A stretch of 20,239 nt of DNA from CAYPEZ01 sp964409985 (GCA_964409985.1 CAYPEZ010000013.1:1-20239), one strand, 5' to 3'; counted from the stretch's first letter, positions 1 to 7,754 are shown. The notes: a model not told the origin generated them from the letters alone. Made by a program: numbers and translations.

Positions 1-1075
1 AGGGCTGCCGCAACGCGCTATCTGATCCTGACGGAGCAATATAGTAGGTCACACGTCCGGCGGGAGGTGCTGGTGTGGGAGTTGGAGTTGGCGTCGGATT
101 GGGGGTTGGGGTAGGTGTGGGAGCGGGAGCTGAGGTTTGGGTCGTCCCTGGTACACCCGTTGATTGGGAAGATGCATTTCCCGCTGCATCAAACGCAGCA
201 ACAGCATAAACATACGATGTCCCCGCTGAAAGCCCAGAGTCCGTATAAGTAGTTATCGCGCCAAGCGTTGCAATAAGTGTGCCAGCGCGGTACACACGGT
301 ACCCAGTTACCCCAACTGTATCAGTGGAAGGATTCCACGAGAGGGAAATTTGGCTCGTTGATATTCCGGTCGCAGAAAGGTTTGCGGGTGCTGTTGGCGG
401 CGTGGTATCGGCTGGTGGCGGCGGAGGGGGTGGAGTCGGGGACGGAGACCCTCCCGCATCAGTAAAGACGAAATTATCAACTCGTCCACCAGAAGCACTT
501 CCAACATTAAACCCCGGTTTTCCTACTGCAGTAATGGTGTTGTCCGTCGATGAGATCCTCTCGACACCATCGACATACACTTTTATAGATGTGTTCTTGA
601 GAGACAGCTTTACAGTCCTAGCTGTTGTGGCTGAGGGGGCGTCCCCAGCATAACTTCCGATCATTGTTGGTGTGCCAGCAATACTCTTATACAAACGCCA
701 TTCACCTGGGATCCTCACAACAGCGTAAAACGTATCGCTGGAAGGATCGATCCTCCCCATTGGCCCCCCAAGGTAAAAATCATTTGATTTGATATCAAGT
801 TGAACATCGTATTCTGCCGTTGCGGGGGAGATATTCATGTAATACGTCGGAGAGGTTTGATACGTTTCTCCAACTTCATTATTGAGAATCGTGGCTTCCT
901 GTGCCGATGCTGTATGTTTGACCCACTGATTTCCCGTATCTGATGTGTGATTCTTCAGTTGTGTGTTTGTGGTGTCCGTGAAGGAGTCATTCGCAGTAAG
1001 CGCAGACACGGAAACAGGGAACCAGATGAGGAATAATGTGATTAAAGAGAGTACAGGGAATAATGGATGTTTCAT
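1..1075 (-). CDS. Secreted multi-domain surface protein (LamG-like, FN3, start of beta-helix domain), partial
   Basis: The minus strand is open from the ATG at 1075 to the window edge (358 codons, C-terminus missing). Residues 1-25 form a signal peptide (hydrophobic core, then SVSA). Residues ~26-215 look like a concanavalin/LamG-type jelly roll (phrases such as VYVDGVERI and GRVDNFVFTD). Residues ~222-312 are a fibronectin type III repeat (PTAPANLSATGIS, SLSWNPSTD, GYRVYR, YVYAVAAFDAAGN). A Pro/Thr-rich linker follows at ~315-341, then YYIAPSGSDS, the usual opening of pectate-lyase or right-handed beta-helix domains. The likely role is an exported surface protein that binds or degrades polysaccharide; this is inference, since the catalytic part lies outside the window. 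The start lies 8 nt behind a TATACT box and has no Shine-Dalgarno sequence. Confidence 0.8.
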   Translation of the reverse strand, partial: MKHPLFPVLSLITLFLIWFPVSVSALTANDSFTDTTNTQLKNHTSDTGNQWVKHTASAQEATILNNEVGETYQTSPTYYMNISPATAEYDVQLDIKSNDFYLGGPMGRIDPSSDTFYAVVRIPGEWRLYKSIAGTPTMIGSYAGDAPSATTARTVKLSLKNTSIKVYVDGVERISSTDNTITAVGKPGFNVGSASGGRVDNFVFTDAGGSPSPTPPPPPPPADTTPPTAPANLSATGISTSQISLSWNPSTDTVGVTGYRVYRAGTLIATLGAITTYTDSGLSAGTSYVYAVAAFDAAGNASSQSTGVPGTTQTSAPAPTPTPTPNPTPTPTPTPAPPAGRVTYYIAPSGSDSALRQP

Positions 1076-1083
1076 TATGCTTT

Positions 1084-1092
1084 AGTATAGCA
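1084..1092 (-). promoter_or_regulatory. Extended -10 promoter of the surface-protein gene
   Basis: Read on the minus strand, TGC-TATACT ends 8 nt before the ATG at 1075, so transcription should start at or just before the A of the start codon. No convincing -35 is visible at 16-18 nt. Confidence 0.55.
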
Positions 1093-1141
1093 GTTCTTAG
1101 TAGACTAAAATTACAAAAATCCACCGAGCCTGTTGACGTCC

Positions 1142-1169
1142 TTGCCACATACCCATGGGGGTATATACT
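1142..1169 (+). promoter_or_regulatory. Promoter with CsoR-type operator in its spacer
   Basis: TTGCCA (1142-1147), a 16-nt spacer and TATACT (1164-1169), with the ATG of the DUF2202 gene only 8 nt further on. The spacer carries a perfect 6-bp inverted repeat, ATACCC-ATGG-GGGTAT (1149-1164), whose last base is the first base of the -10. G/C-tract inverted repeats of this kind are the known operators of CsoR/RcnR-family repressors, and such a gene is second in this operon. Autoregulation is therefore a strong inference. Confidence 0.7.
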
Positions 1170-1177
1170 GACGACAT

Positions 1178-1951
1178 ATGAATCCTTCAAAATCGTTCAC
1201 ACCTTTATTAATCGTCATAGGGCTTCTTGTGCTGTTGGGCGTTTCTTGGAGAGTCTTTACACCACACGAAAGCGAAGCGTTTCGAGACATGCGTGGGCAA
1301 GAAGACGTGCGTCAGCAAGTTCCACTTGCGAACACCTCCAAACACGGTGCTGCCATGATGATGCAGGTGGGCGATATCGCAACGTCAACACTCACTGACT
1401 CGGAGCGCGCTGACATCCTTTTTGTCTTTGAAGAAGAAAAGATGGCTCGTGATATCTATGGAGTGCTTGGAGAGGCTTGGGGGTGGCGCACCATCGGACA
1501 CGTATCTCGCAGTGAACAGATGCACATGACTGCTGTTGGGGGACTTCTCGAAAGTTATGGTATCCCAGAACCTAAAGAAACTTCCAGCACTGGACGTTTT
1601 GCAGACAAGGACATTCAGGCCCTCTATGATCGCCTTGTTGCTGAAGGTCGCCCATCTGCTGAAGCCGCAATCAAGGTGGGGCTCTATGTTGAGGAATTTG
1701 ATATTCACGATCTCAAGACTCGCATGGCTCACACTGACAACAAAGATATTCTTGCCGTTTATGACTATCTTCTCAATGGATCATATATGCACCTCCACCA
1801 CTTTTTGATGAGGCTTGGCGAAGTGGGAGGCACATATACTCCGCAGATTCTTTCCAAGGAAGAGTTTGATCAAGCACAAGCGGAAGGAATGAACGGTATG
1901 GGCGGGATGATGGGAGGAGGTCGTGGTATGGGCGGGGGAATGATGCACTAA
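1178..1951 (+). CDS. DUF2202 ferritin-like protein, membrane-anchored or exported
   Basis: 257 aa. An N-terminal hydrophobic segment (residues ~9-27) gives a signal anchor or signal peptide. The core (~70-225) matches the DUF2202 family: an E-rich helix with EEEKMARDIY, then SEQMHM, VEEFDIHDL and HLHHFLMRL, which supply the Glu/His ligands expected of a four-helix ferritin-like metal site. The tail (~237-257) is built of Met, Gly and a final His (GMGGMMGGGRGMGGG), a composition seen in copper-binding tails. Its reaction is not established for the family. It is first in an operon with a CsoR-family repressor (4-nt gap) and a glutaredoxin, so a role in metal or oxidative stress outside the membrane is likely. 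The chosen ATG fits the leaderless promoter. Confidence 0.85.
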   Translation: MNPSKSFTPLLIVIGLLVLLGVSWRVFTPHESEAFRDMRGQEDVRQQVPLANTSKHGAAMMMQVGDIATSTLTDSERADILFVFEEEKMARDIYGVLGEAWGWRTIGHVSRSEQMHMTAVGGLLESYGIPEPKETSSTGRFADKDIQALYDRLVAEGRPSAEAAIKVGLYVEEFDIHDLKTRMAHTDNKDILAVYDYLLNGSYMHLHHFLMRLGEVGGTYTPQILSKEEFDQAQAEGMNGMGGMMGGGRGMGGGMMH

Positions 1952-1955
1952 ACAT

Positions 1956-2234
1956 ATGGCAACTCAAAAACAGACATCTCGAGTTCCCGAAGCACTCATC
2001 CACAGATTAAATAGAATAGAAGGGCAGATCGAAGGCTTGCGTGCTGCGCTTTTATCCGGGCAGCACGATTGCAGCAAAGATATGCTTCAGATCAAGGCCA
2101 CCCATGCTGCCATGAAAGCATTCGCCAAAGCCTATATGGATGTATACGCAAAGAATTGTGCAGAGAACGAACGCATGACTCCTCGCATGACTCGCCACCT
2201 CGATACCATTATTCAATCAGCATTTATGTTATGA
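1956..2234 (+). CDS. CsoR/RcnR-family metal- or persulfide-sensing repressor, atypical ligand set
   Basis: 92 aa, the usual length. The family core is clear: HRLNRIEGQIEGLRAAL at residues 16-32, then an all-helical remainder. In copper-sensing CsoR the ligands are Cys, His 25 residues later and Cys 29 residues later. Here C39 and C68 are kept at the right spacing, but residue 64, where the His should be, is Tyr (MDVYAKNC). Two Cys without the His recalls the persulfide sensors (CstR type) rather than a normal Cu(I) site. Which signal it senses cannot be settled from sequence. It lies 4 nt after the DUF2202 gene and overlaps the glutaredoxin start by ATGA, so the three are co-translated. It probably binds the inverted repeat at 1149-1164. 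Confidence 0.88.
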   Translation: MATQKQTSRVPEALIHRLNRIEGQIEGLRAALLSGQHDCSKDMLQIKATHAAMKAFAKAYMDVYAKNCAENERMTPRMTRHLDTIIQSAFML

Positions 2235-2478
2235 ACAACACACAAAAAACAATTACTGTGTACTCAACCACGTCATGTCCGTATTGCTATATGGTCAAAG
2301 ATTTTCTCATCGAAAAAGGTGTTTCTTTTAAAGATGTTGATGTCGGGTCTGATCGCGCTGCTGCCATGGANNNNNNNNNNTTCGCAAGTCAGGTCAGATG
2401 GGCGTTCCCGTGATCGATGTGGGAGGGGAGATTGTTGTCGGGTTTCGTCCTGATGTGCTTGAGCGCCTTATTGCCTAA
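2231..2478 (+). CDS. Glutaredoxin, broken by an assembly gap
   Basis: About 80 aa. The N-terminus ITVYSTTSCPYCYMVKDFL contains the CPYC redox motif, with active Cys at residues 16 and 19. After the ten N (2371-2380) the sequence continues in another frame with QMGVPVIDVGGEIVVGF, the cis-Pro segment and GG turn of glutaredoxins, and ends at TAA 2476-2478. The frame difference disappears if the real gap is 5, 8 or 11 nt rather than 10, so this is an assembly artefact and not a pseudogene. The start overlaps the repressor stop (ATGA). Likely role: thiol-disulfide exchange or deglutathionylation in the cytoplasm, co-regulated with the DUF2202 protein. Confidence 0.85.
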
Positions 2479-2523
2479 CGTTGCGAGTTCTGATGATGCG
2501 TATGCACGAATTTCATCCATGGG

Positions 2524-2529
2524 TATAAT
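2524..2529 (+). promoter_or_regulatory. -10 box of the mgtC-like gene
   Basis: A perfect TATAAT ends 9 nt before the ATG at 2539, again predicting almost no leader. The -35 region is weak. Confidence 0.5.
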
Positions 2530-2538
2530 GTCCCCGAT

Positions 2539-3063
2539 ATGATAGAAGCACTTATCGATCATCTTGCAGAGCGGGGTCCCAGTATCACCGAAGTGATATT
2601 TCTTTTTAATGCTATTTTCGCCTCTCTCCTCGGCTACCTCATCGGCGCAGAGCGTGAGTCCCGTGGAAAGGATGCAGGTATCAGCACGCACATGCTCGTC
2701 ATCCTGGGCGCCATGCTCTTCACCTTCCTCTCCTCCATCGTCGACCCGGCATCGAAGTCTCGCATTGCTGCACAGATCGTCTCGGGCATCGGCTTCCTCG
2801 GAGCGGGGCTTATCTTGAAAGACGGTGCTACGGTCCGCAATCTCACTACCGCCGCATCGATCTGGTTCGCAGGCGCCATCGGTATGGCCATTGGCTTCGG
2901 CTACTACTTTATCGCCAGTGTGGCATCACTCGTCTCTATCATCGTTCCGCGCATCCCGCATGTTCGTTACCACGCAAAGAAGAAGACACAGGGCGGAGGT
3001 GACGACAGTGACAACGGCCGCCCAGCTGGTCTTTCAACAGAAGACGGGGGAGGGGCTGATTAG
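2539..3063 (+). CDS. MgtC/SapB family inner-membrane protein
   Basis: 174 aa. The conserved MgtC N-terminal domain is obvious: LLGYLIGAERESRGKDAGISTHMLVILGAMLFT, then AAQIVSGIGFLGAGLILKDG and VRNLTTAASIWFAGAIGMAIGFG, with four to five membrane helices. MgtC proteins are linked to growth at low Mg2+ and, in some bacteria, to control of the F-type ATPase; they are not proven transporters. The C-terminal ~30 residues are hydrophilic (KKKTQGGGDD...), and the ACT-like domain of longer MgtC proteins is missing. It stands alone between its own promoter and a hairpin, so it is probably monocistronic. Confidence 0.88.
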   Translation: MIEALIDHLAERGPSITEVIFLFNAIFASLLGYLIGAERESRGKDAGISTHMLVILGAMLFTFLSSIVDPASKSRIAAQIVSGIGFLGAGLILKDGATVRNLTTAASIWFAGAIGMAIGFGYYFIASVASLVSIIVPRIPHVRYHAKKKTQGGGDDSDNGRPAGLSTEDGGGAD

Positions 3064-3102
3064 TCGTATTGCCTACGGTTGCGATTTGGAGTGGCCATCC
3101 TT

Positions 3103-3148
3103 GAGCCACCTAGGGGCCCAGGTGGGCTCTGGGGGCTTGTTTTGTTTT
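3103..3148 (+). terminator. Possible terminator after the mgtC-like gene
   Basis: GAGCCACCT (3103-3111) pairs with AGGTGGGCTC (3120-3129, one bulged G). The following T-rich stretch is interrupted by G, so strength is uncertain. Confidence 0.45.
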
Positions 3149-3190
3149 GGCTAGAAATATGGGGGGAAAGGGGGTATTCTTGGGGGATAC

Positions 3191-6100
3191 ATGAGTCGCG
3201 TTTCGGAATACATCACAGAGATTAAAAAAATTCACCAATCAGGAGACGCCCGTGAACATGCCTACCGTCCTGCTTTCCAGGGCCTTATTGAATCTCTCCT
3301 CCCTGATATTCAGGTGATAAATGAGCCGGCCTATACGGGTGGCAACGCTCCTGATTTCCTTTTCAAGAAAGGTGATGTTCCAATTTCGTACGCGGAGTGT
3401 AAAGATGTGACGGTCAATGTTGACGATCCTGAAGTGCAAAAGCAAGCCAACCGTTACGTCGAAGCGTTTGGGAGGATTTTGCTCACCAACTACCTCGAGT
3501 TCTGCATTATCGACGAGTCCGGCGAAGTGGTACGCATCTCAATAGCGAGGATAGAAGGAGGAATTATTACTCCGCACGACAACGAATTCTCCCGCTTTGA
3601 AAACCTCGTCAAGGACTATGTCACTCCATCAGTCCGCACAATCCGCTCTGCAAAGAAACTTGCCGAAATCATGGCGAGCAAAGCACGTCTCCTTCGCGAT
3701 AACTCACGCGCCGCGCTTGCAGAGAATAAGCATTCTGAGATCTATTCCCAGTATCTTGCATTCAAAGAGATACTCATCCACGACCTCTCCGAGCAAGAGT
3801 TTGCTGACATGTATGCGCAGACCCTCGTCTACGGCCTCTTTGTTGCTCGGTATTTTGACACCTCGCTTAAAGACTTTTCTCGTCACGAAGCGCACGACCT
3901 TCTTCCTTCGACGAATCCGCTTCTTAAAAAATTCTTCGGGCACGTTGCAGGCACAGATTTTGACTCCAAAGTCGCGTGGATGGTCGACAGTCTTATTGAT
4001 GCGTACAAGAGTACTGATGTGCGCGAGCTCATGCACAAGGAATTCGAGCAAAAGCAAAAGGACCCCGTGCTCCATTTCTACGAGACATTCCTTTCAAAGT
4101 ATGACCAGGGCCTTCGCAAGAGTCGCGGAGTGTATTACACCCCTGAGCCGGTGGTGTCATTCATTGTTCGCTCGGTTGACCATATTTTGAAGACAAGGTT
4201 TGATCTCGCAAGAGGTCTCGCAGATACGACTAAGGTAGAGCATGAATTCCGTGTGCAGGGAACTGACGGCCGGACCAAAGACGGTTCAAAGAAAGTGAAG
4301 GAGTTAGTTCACAAAGTACAGATTCTTGACCCTGCTGTGGGTACCGGAACCTTCTTGAACGAAGTTATCCATGAAATCCATAACTCTTTCAAAGGCCAAG
4401 AGGGAAGGTGGTCGGGCTATGTCGAAAAGGAACTCCTCCCGCGTCTTCATGGTTTTGAACTCATGATGGCAAGTTACACGATGGCGCACCTAAAGCTCGG
4501 GGTGACGCTCAAGGAACTTGGCTACGAGGGAATAAAAGACCGCTTATCAGTCTGGCTGACGAACTCGCTCGAGCAGTCGGTCCACGAGGTCCCGAATCTC
4601 TTTATGAGTCAGTGGCTCACGCAGGAGTCGAACGAAGCCTCACGCATCAAGTCCGAAATGCCAATAATGGTCGTGGTCGGCAATCCACCTTATGCCGTGA
4701 GCTCGACCAACAAAGGGGAGCATATCCAGAATCTCATCGCCGACTACAAGAAGGATTTGAACGAAAAGAAGATTAATCTCGATGATGACTACATCAAGTT
4801 TATTCGCTTTGCCGAGCACGCGGTCGAAAGGACGGGCTATGGAGTGGTGGCAATGATCACCAATAATTCTTTCATTGACGGTGTCACACATCGCCAAATG
4901 CGTAAGCATTTAATGAAAACCTTTGACGAGATATATATTCTTGATCTTCATGGTAGTGCCAAGAAAAAAGAGGAAGGGAATGTCTTTGGAATTGAACAAG
5001 GAGTCAGTATAAATATCTTTGTGAAGACAAGTGCCAATTCCGTCTCCGCTCGCGTTTATCATGCTGAGCTTTTGGGCAGTCAAGCCTATAAGTTTGAACA
5101 ACTTAAAGCGTTTGATTTTACTTTGACCAACTGGTCTGAACTTACTCCAGATGATCAGTATGCATTTTTTGTTCCGAAAGACTTTGGAGCACGGGCAGAA
5201 TACGAGAAAGGCTTCCGAGTCGATGATTTTTTGCCAGTCTATAATTCAGGAATAAAAACCGATAGAGATGGTCTATTTATTGATTTTGATAAGGAAGTCT
5301 TAGCAAAAAGAATCCAATTACTCCTTGAAGGTAAGTTCGATGCGAATTTTGCGGAGCAATATCGTGTGGTCGACTCAGGGAGCTATCGTCTGACTGAACT
5401 CGTTGGCAAAGAAGTTTTTGATGAAAAGTTTCTTCAAAAAGAAGAATATAGACCATTTGATTACAGATGGACTTACTATGACCCCAAAATTATTAGTCGT
5501 CCTGGGGCGAAGGTCTTTTTCCACATCTTTAGAAAAGAGAATATCTGCTTACTGACTTGCAGACAACAGAGCACGTATGATTTTCAGCACATCCTAGTCA
5601 CTTCTTCATTATCTGATATCTGTGCTATTTCCTCGCAGACAAAAGAAACTGGTTATGCGTTTCCTCTATATCTCTATGCCGCCGACGGTTCAAAGGTCCC
5701 CAATCTTGACCGTACTATTTGGAAAAAGATTAATGAAGTAGCAGGGGAGACAACGCCCGAAGATGTTTTTGATTACATTTATGCCGTGCTCCACTCTCCG
5801 ACCTACCGTGAGACATACAAAGAGTTCTTGAAGATTGATTTTCCTCGTATCCCGTATCCAAAGAGTAAGGAGACGTTCGATAAACTTGTCACCTTTGGCC
5901 GCCACTTGCGCGAACTCCATCTCCTTACGCATCCATCCGTCCATGAGTACATCACCACCTTCCCAGAGAACGGCGCTAACATGATTGATAAGAAATATCC
6001 CGAATACAAGGAGGGGAATGTGCGCATTAATGCCTCACAATATTTTGGAAACGTACCAAGGGAAGTATGGGATTTCTACATCGGAGGTTATCAGCCTGCG

Positions 6101-6238
6101 CAAAAATGGCTCAAAGATCGTTGCGGACGCACCCTCACCGATGCTGAAATCGATCACTACCAGCAGATGATCGTCTCAATGAACGAAACTATCAAGATTA
6201 TGAACCAGATTAACGCACTCTTCACTGAGGAAGAGTAA
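3191..6238 (+). CDS. Single-chain type ISP/IIG-like restriction enzyme and adenine-N6 methyltransferase
   Basis: 1015 aa. The N-terminal nuclease has a PD-(D/E)xK signature: P54-D55 in APDFLF and E69-C70-K71 in YAECK. A helical linker (~130-310) leads to the methyltransferase: SRGVYYTPEPVV at ~311, SAM-binding motif I DPAVGTGTF at ~380, and catalytic NPPY at 498-501, typical of adenine-N6 enzymes. The C-terminal half holds the target-recognition region, including FDYRWTYYDP at 756-765, which I associate with the type ISP specificity domain. Classical type ISP enzymes (~1600 aa, LlaBIII) carry an SF2 helicase between nuclease and methylase; no Walker A or DEAD/DExH motif is seen here. It should therefore cut without ATP-driven translocation, as type IIG enzymes do. 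The start has no SD; a TATTCT box lies 10 nt upstream. Confidence 0.88.
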   Translation: MSRVSEYITEIKKIHQSGDAREHAYRPAFQGLIESLLPDIQVINEPAYTGGNAPDFLFKKGDVPISYAECKDVTVNVDDPEVQKQANRYVEAFGRILLTNYLEFCIIDESGEVVRISIARIEGGIITPHDNEFSRFENLVKDYVTPSVRTIRSAKKLAEIMASKARLLRDNSRAALAENKHSEIYSQYLAFKEILIHDLSEQEFADMYAQTLVYGLFVARYFDTSLKDFSRHEAHDLLPSTNPLLKKFFGHVAGTDFDSKVAWMVDSLIDAYKSTDVRELMHKEFEQKQKDPVLHFYETFLSKYDQGLRKSRGVYYTPEPVVSFIVRSVDHILKTRFDLARGLADTTKVEHEFRVQGTDGRTKDGSKKVKELVHKVQILDPAVGTGTFLNEVIHEIHNSFKGQEGRWSGYVEKELLPRLHGFELMMASYTMAHLKLGVTLKELGYEGIKDRLSVWLTNSLEQSVHEVPNLFMSQWLTQESNEASRIKSEMPIMVVVGNPPYAVSSTNKGEHIQNLIADYKKDLNEKKINLDDDYIKFIRFAEHAVERTGYGVVAMITNNSFIDGVTHRQMRKHLMKTFDEIYILDLHGSAKKKEEGNVFGIEQGVSINIFVKTSANSVSARVYHAELLGSQAYKFEQLKAFDFTLTNWSELTPDDQYAFFVPKDFGARAEYEKGFRVDDFLPVYNSGIKTDRDGLFIDFDKEVLAKRIQLLLEGKFDANFAEQYRVVDSGSYRLTELVGKEVFDEKFLQKEEYRPFDYRWTYYDPKIISRPGAKVFFHIFRKENICLLTCRQQSTYDFQHILVTSSLSDICAISSQTKETGYAFPLYLYAADGSKVPNLDRTIWKKINEVAGETTPEDVFDYIYAVLHSPTYRETYKEFLKIDFPRIPYPKSKETFDKLVTFGRHLRELHLLTHPSVHEYITTFPENGANMIDKKYPEYKEGNVRINASQYFGNVPREVWDFYIGGYQPAQKWLKDRCGRTLTDAEIDHYQQMIVSMNETIKIMNQINALFTEEE

Positions 6239-6359
6239 AAGGAAATGGGGATAGATCCGATATTTTAAGAGAATCTGTGGTCTGATGTCTTCTTTAAAAA
6301 GCAGGAGGCAAAGATTGACCAAAATCACAATAAGGATTTCACTAGCATGAATCAAAATC

Positions 6360-6388
6360 TTGATATTCGTTCGGTCGCATGATCTAAT
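6360..6388 (+). promoter_or_regulatory. Strong leaderless promoter of the EVE/NucS-like gene
   Basis: TTGATA (6360-6365), a 17-nt spacer ending in TGA, and TCTAAT (6383-6388); the ATG at 6395 follows after 6 nt, so the first transcribed base should be the A of ATG. The nuclease gene is thus transcribed on its own and not only with the upstream restriction gene. Confidence 0.65.
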
Positions 6389-6394
6389 CGGTCT

Positions 6395-7256
6395 ATGTCT
6401 TACTATGTCTTTCAGGTGTCTGATCAGTCTGCATATGGTAAACAGCAGACGGCACAGGAGATTTTTAATTTCCTTGTTCTCCAGAAGTCGGCGTGGGGGT
6501 TTGGAAAACACACTCCAAATCGAAAGGCTATCCAGCCTGAAGACAAAGTACTATTTTATGTCACTGGCTCCAAGAATCAGGTATTTATTGCAACAGCGAC
6601 CCTGAAGTCCGGAGCATATGAAGATAAGTCGGGGGAGTCTAAAGACTGGTACCTGGATCCCGAGGCTCTTCGCATAGATCTTTCAGACATCGTCGTTTTT
6701 TCTGAGCCAAAGCCCAGTCAGAATTTTCAGAGCTTGGATTGGACGCCTGCACAGGGGGGATCATCAAATATTTCTGAACATGACTACATGGTTTTTTGTG
6801 GGACCGTGTCAGACTCTCTTTCTTCAACAGTGGTGAAAGGTGAAGAAGCAGAGTTTGTCCTCGAAAAGTATCTTGAAGATTTTATTGTTGGGAATTGGGA
6901 CAAAATTGATTTTGGAGAAGAACTCACGCTATTTGAAGATGAGAATGGAAACAAAGGGCAGCAATACTACACCGAGGAGGTTGGGTATATTGATATCTTA
7001 GCCAAAGATAAGAAAGGGGGGTACGTCGTTGTTGAATTAAAGAAGGGAAGAAAAAATGATGAAGTTGTAGGGCAAGTCCTGAGATACATCGGCTGGGTCC
7101 GAAGAAACCTGGCNNNNNNNNNNAAATAATGAACAAGTCCGCGGTCTTGTCATTGTGGGTGAACGTGATACTAAACTTGAACATGCGGTGAGCGAGATTT
7201 CAGACAAAGTCTCAGTAAAACTCTATAAGGTGTCTTTTCGGTTAGAGAAATACTAA
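6395..7256 (+). CDS. EVE-domain protein with NucS-like (DUF91) nuclease, broken by an assembly gap
   Basis: About 285 aa. Residues ~1-125 form an EVE (PUA-like) domain: YYVFQVSD, AWGFGKHTPNR, EDKVLFYVTGSKNQVF, then an aromatic-rich end. EVE domains read modified bases in DNA. The C-terminal part (~145-285) is a PD-(D/E)xK nuclease of the NucS/DUF91 type: D200 in GYIDILA, E214-L215-K216 in VVVELKKG, and the family phrase VVGQVLRYIGWVRR. Ten N at 7114-7123 throw the frame off and create a false stop at 7127-7129. In the next frame the protein continues NNEQVRGLVIVGERDTKL to a TAA at 7254-7256. A true gap of 6, 9 or 12 nt restores the frame. Beside a methylating restriction enzyme, a modification-dependent nuclease role is likely, but this is inference. 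Confidence 0.8.
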
Positions 7257-7280
7257 AGTTGCGTGTGTGTGGGGTGGATG

Positions 7281-7286
7281 TATGCT
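7281..7286 (+). promoter_or_regulatory. -10 box of the His-rich protein gene
   Basis: TATGCT ends 9 nt before the ATG at 7296; TTGCGT lies 16 nt upstream. The AAGGAG right in front of the ATG is only 2 nt away and too close to act as a normal SD. Confidence 0.4.
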
Positions 7287-7295
7287 TAAGGAGAT

Positions 7296-7754
7296 ATGCG
7301 TCGCCTTATCACTGCGTCTGTTATCGTTCTCTATGTCGCCTTTGCGCCAGTGTGTTTCTCGAGCATGCTTGAATCTGAAAATCATGCGATGAATCATGCA
7401 CAAGGACATCATCAGTCACATGGGGGCGAAAAAGCTGGAAACTGTGTCCGGGGGGATACTTGTGCAAATGATCCCCTCCGTGCTCTCTCGGAACACATAG
7501 GAATGTATGAACATGTCACCTCGGTAGGAGTCTCAATGTCTTTGACGTGGCTTTCGAACATTCTCATTATTCTCGCACTCATCCTCTCTGCTGTTCTAAG
7601 GAATGGTAGTCTCTTGGTGTCGTATCCTCGTTCACACCATTCACGATCAAATTCTCCCAATGATTATTCTGCTGTGCTCTCGGCGTTGTGGGGAGTTTGG
7701 ATATGGTCTCGCTTTCATACCAACAGCCCTAATCTGCGTTTTGCACTTGCGTAA
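7296..7754 (+). CDS. Exported or membrane protein with His-rich segment, unknown function
   Basis: 152 aa, not recognised. Residues 1-22 are a signal peptide or anchor (MRRLITASVIVLYVAFAPVC). Residues ~28-45 are crowded with His and Met (ESENHAMNHAQGHHQSHGG), a likely metal-binding stretch, followed by two Cys (residues ~49 and 55). A membrane helix follows at ~78-100 (SLTWLSNILIILALILSAVL), then a Ser/His-rich tail. The order signal, His-rich loop and single helix resembles small metal-handling membrane proteins. It precedes a multi-pass membrane protein with Met/His-rich ends by 63 nt, and the two may work together. That link is inferred from position and composition only. Confidence 0.6.
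   Translation: MRRLITASVIVLYVAFAPVCFSSMLESENHAMNHAQGHHQSHGGEKAGNCVRGDTCANDPLRALSEHIGMYEHVTSVGVSMSLTWLSNILIILALILSAVLRNGSLLVSYPRSHHSRSNSPNDYSAVLSALWGVWIWSRFHTNSPNLRFALA

Noticed and set aside
61..140. Simple G/T-rich tandem repeat
   Set aside because: It is the coding sequence of the Pro/Thr linker in the surface protein on the minus strand.
6239..6394. Small gene between the restriction enzyme and the EVE protein
   Set aside because: Short frames such as ENLWSDVFFKKQEAKID are interrupted by stops and lack a start with SD or -10; it may be decayed sequence.
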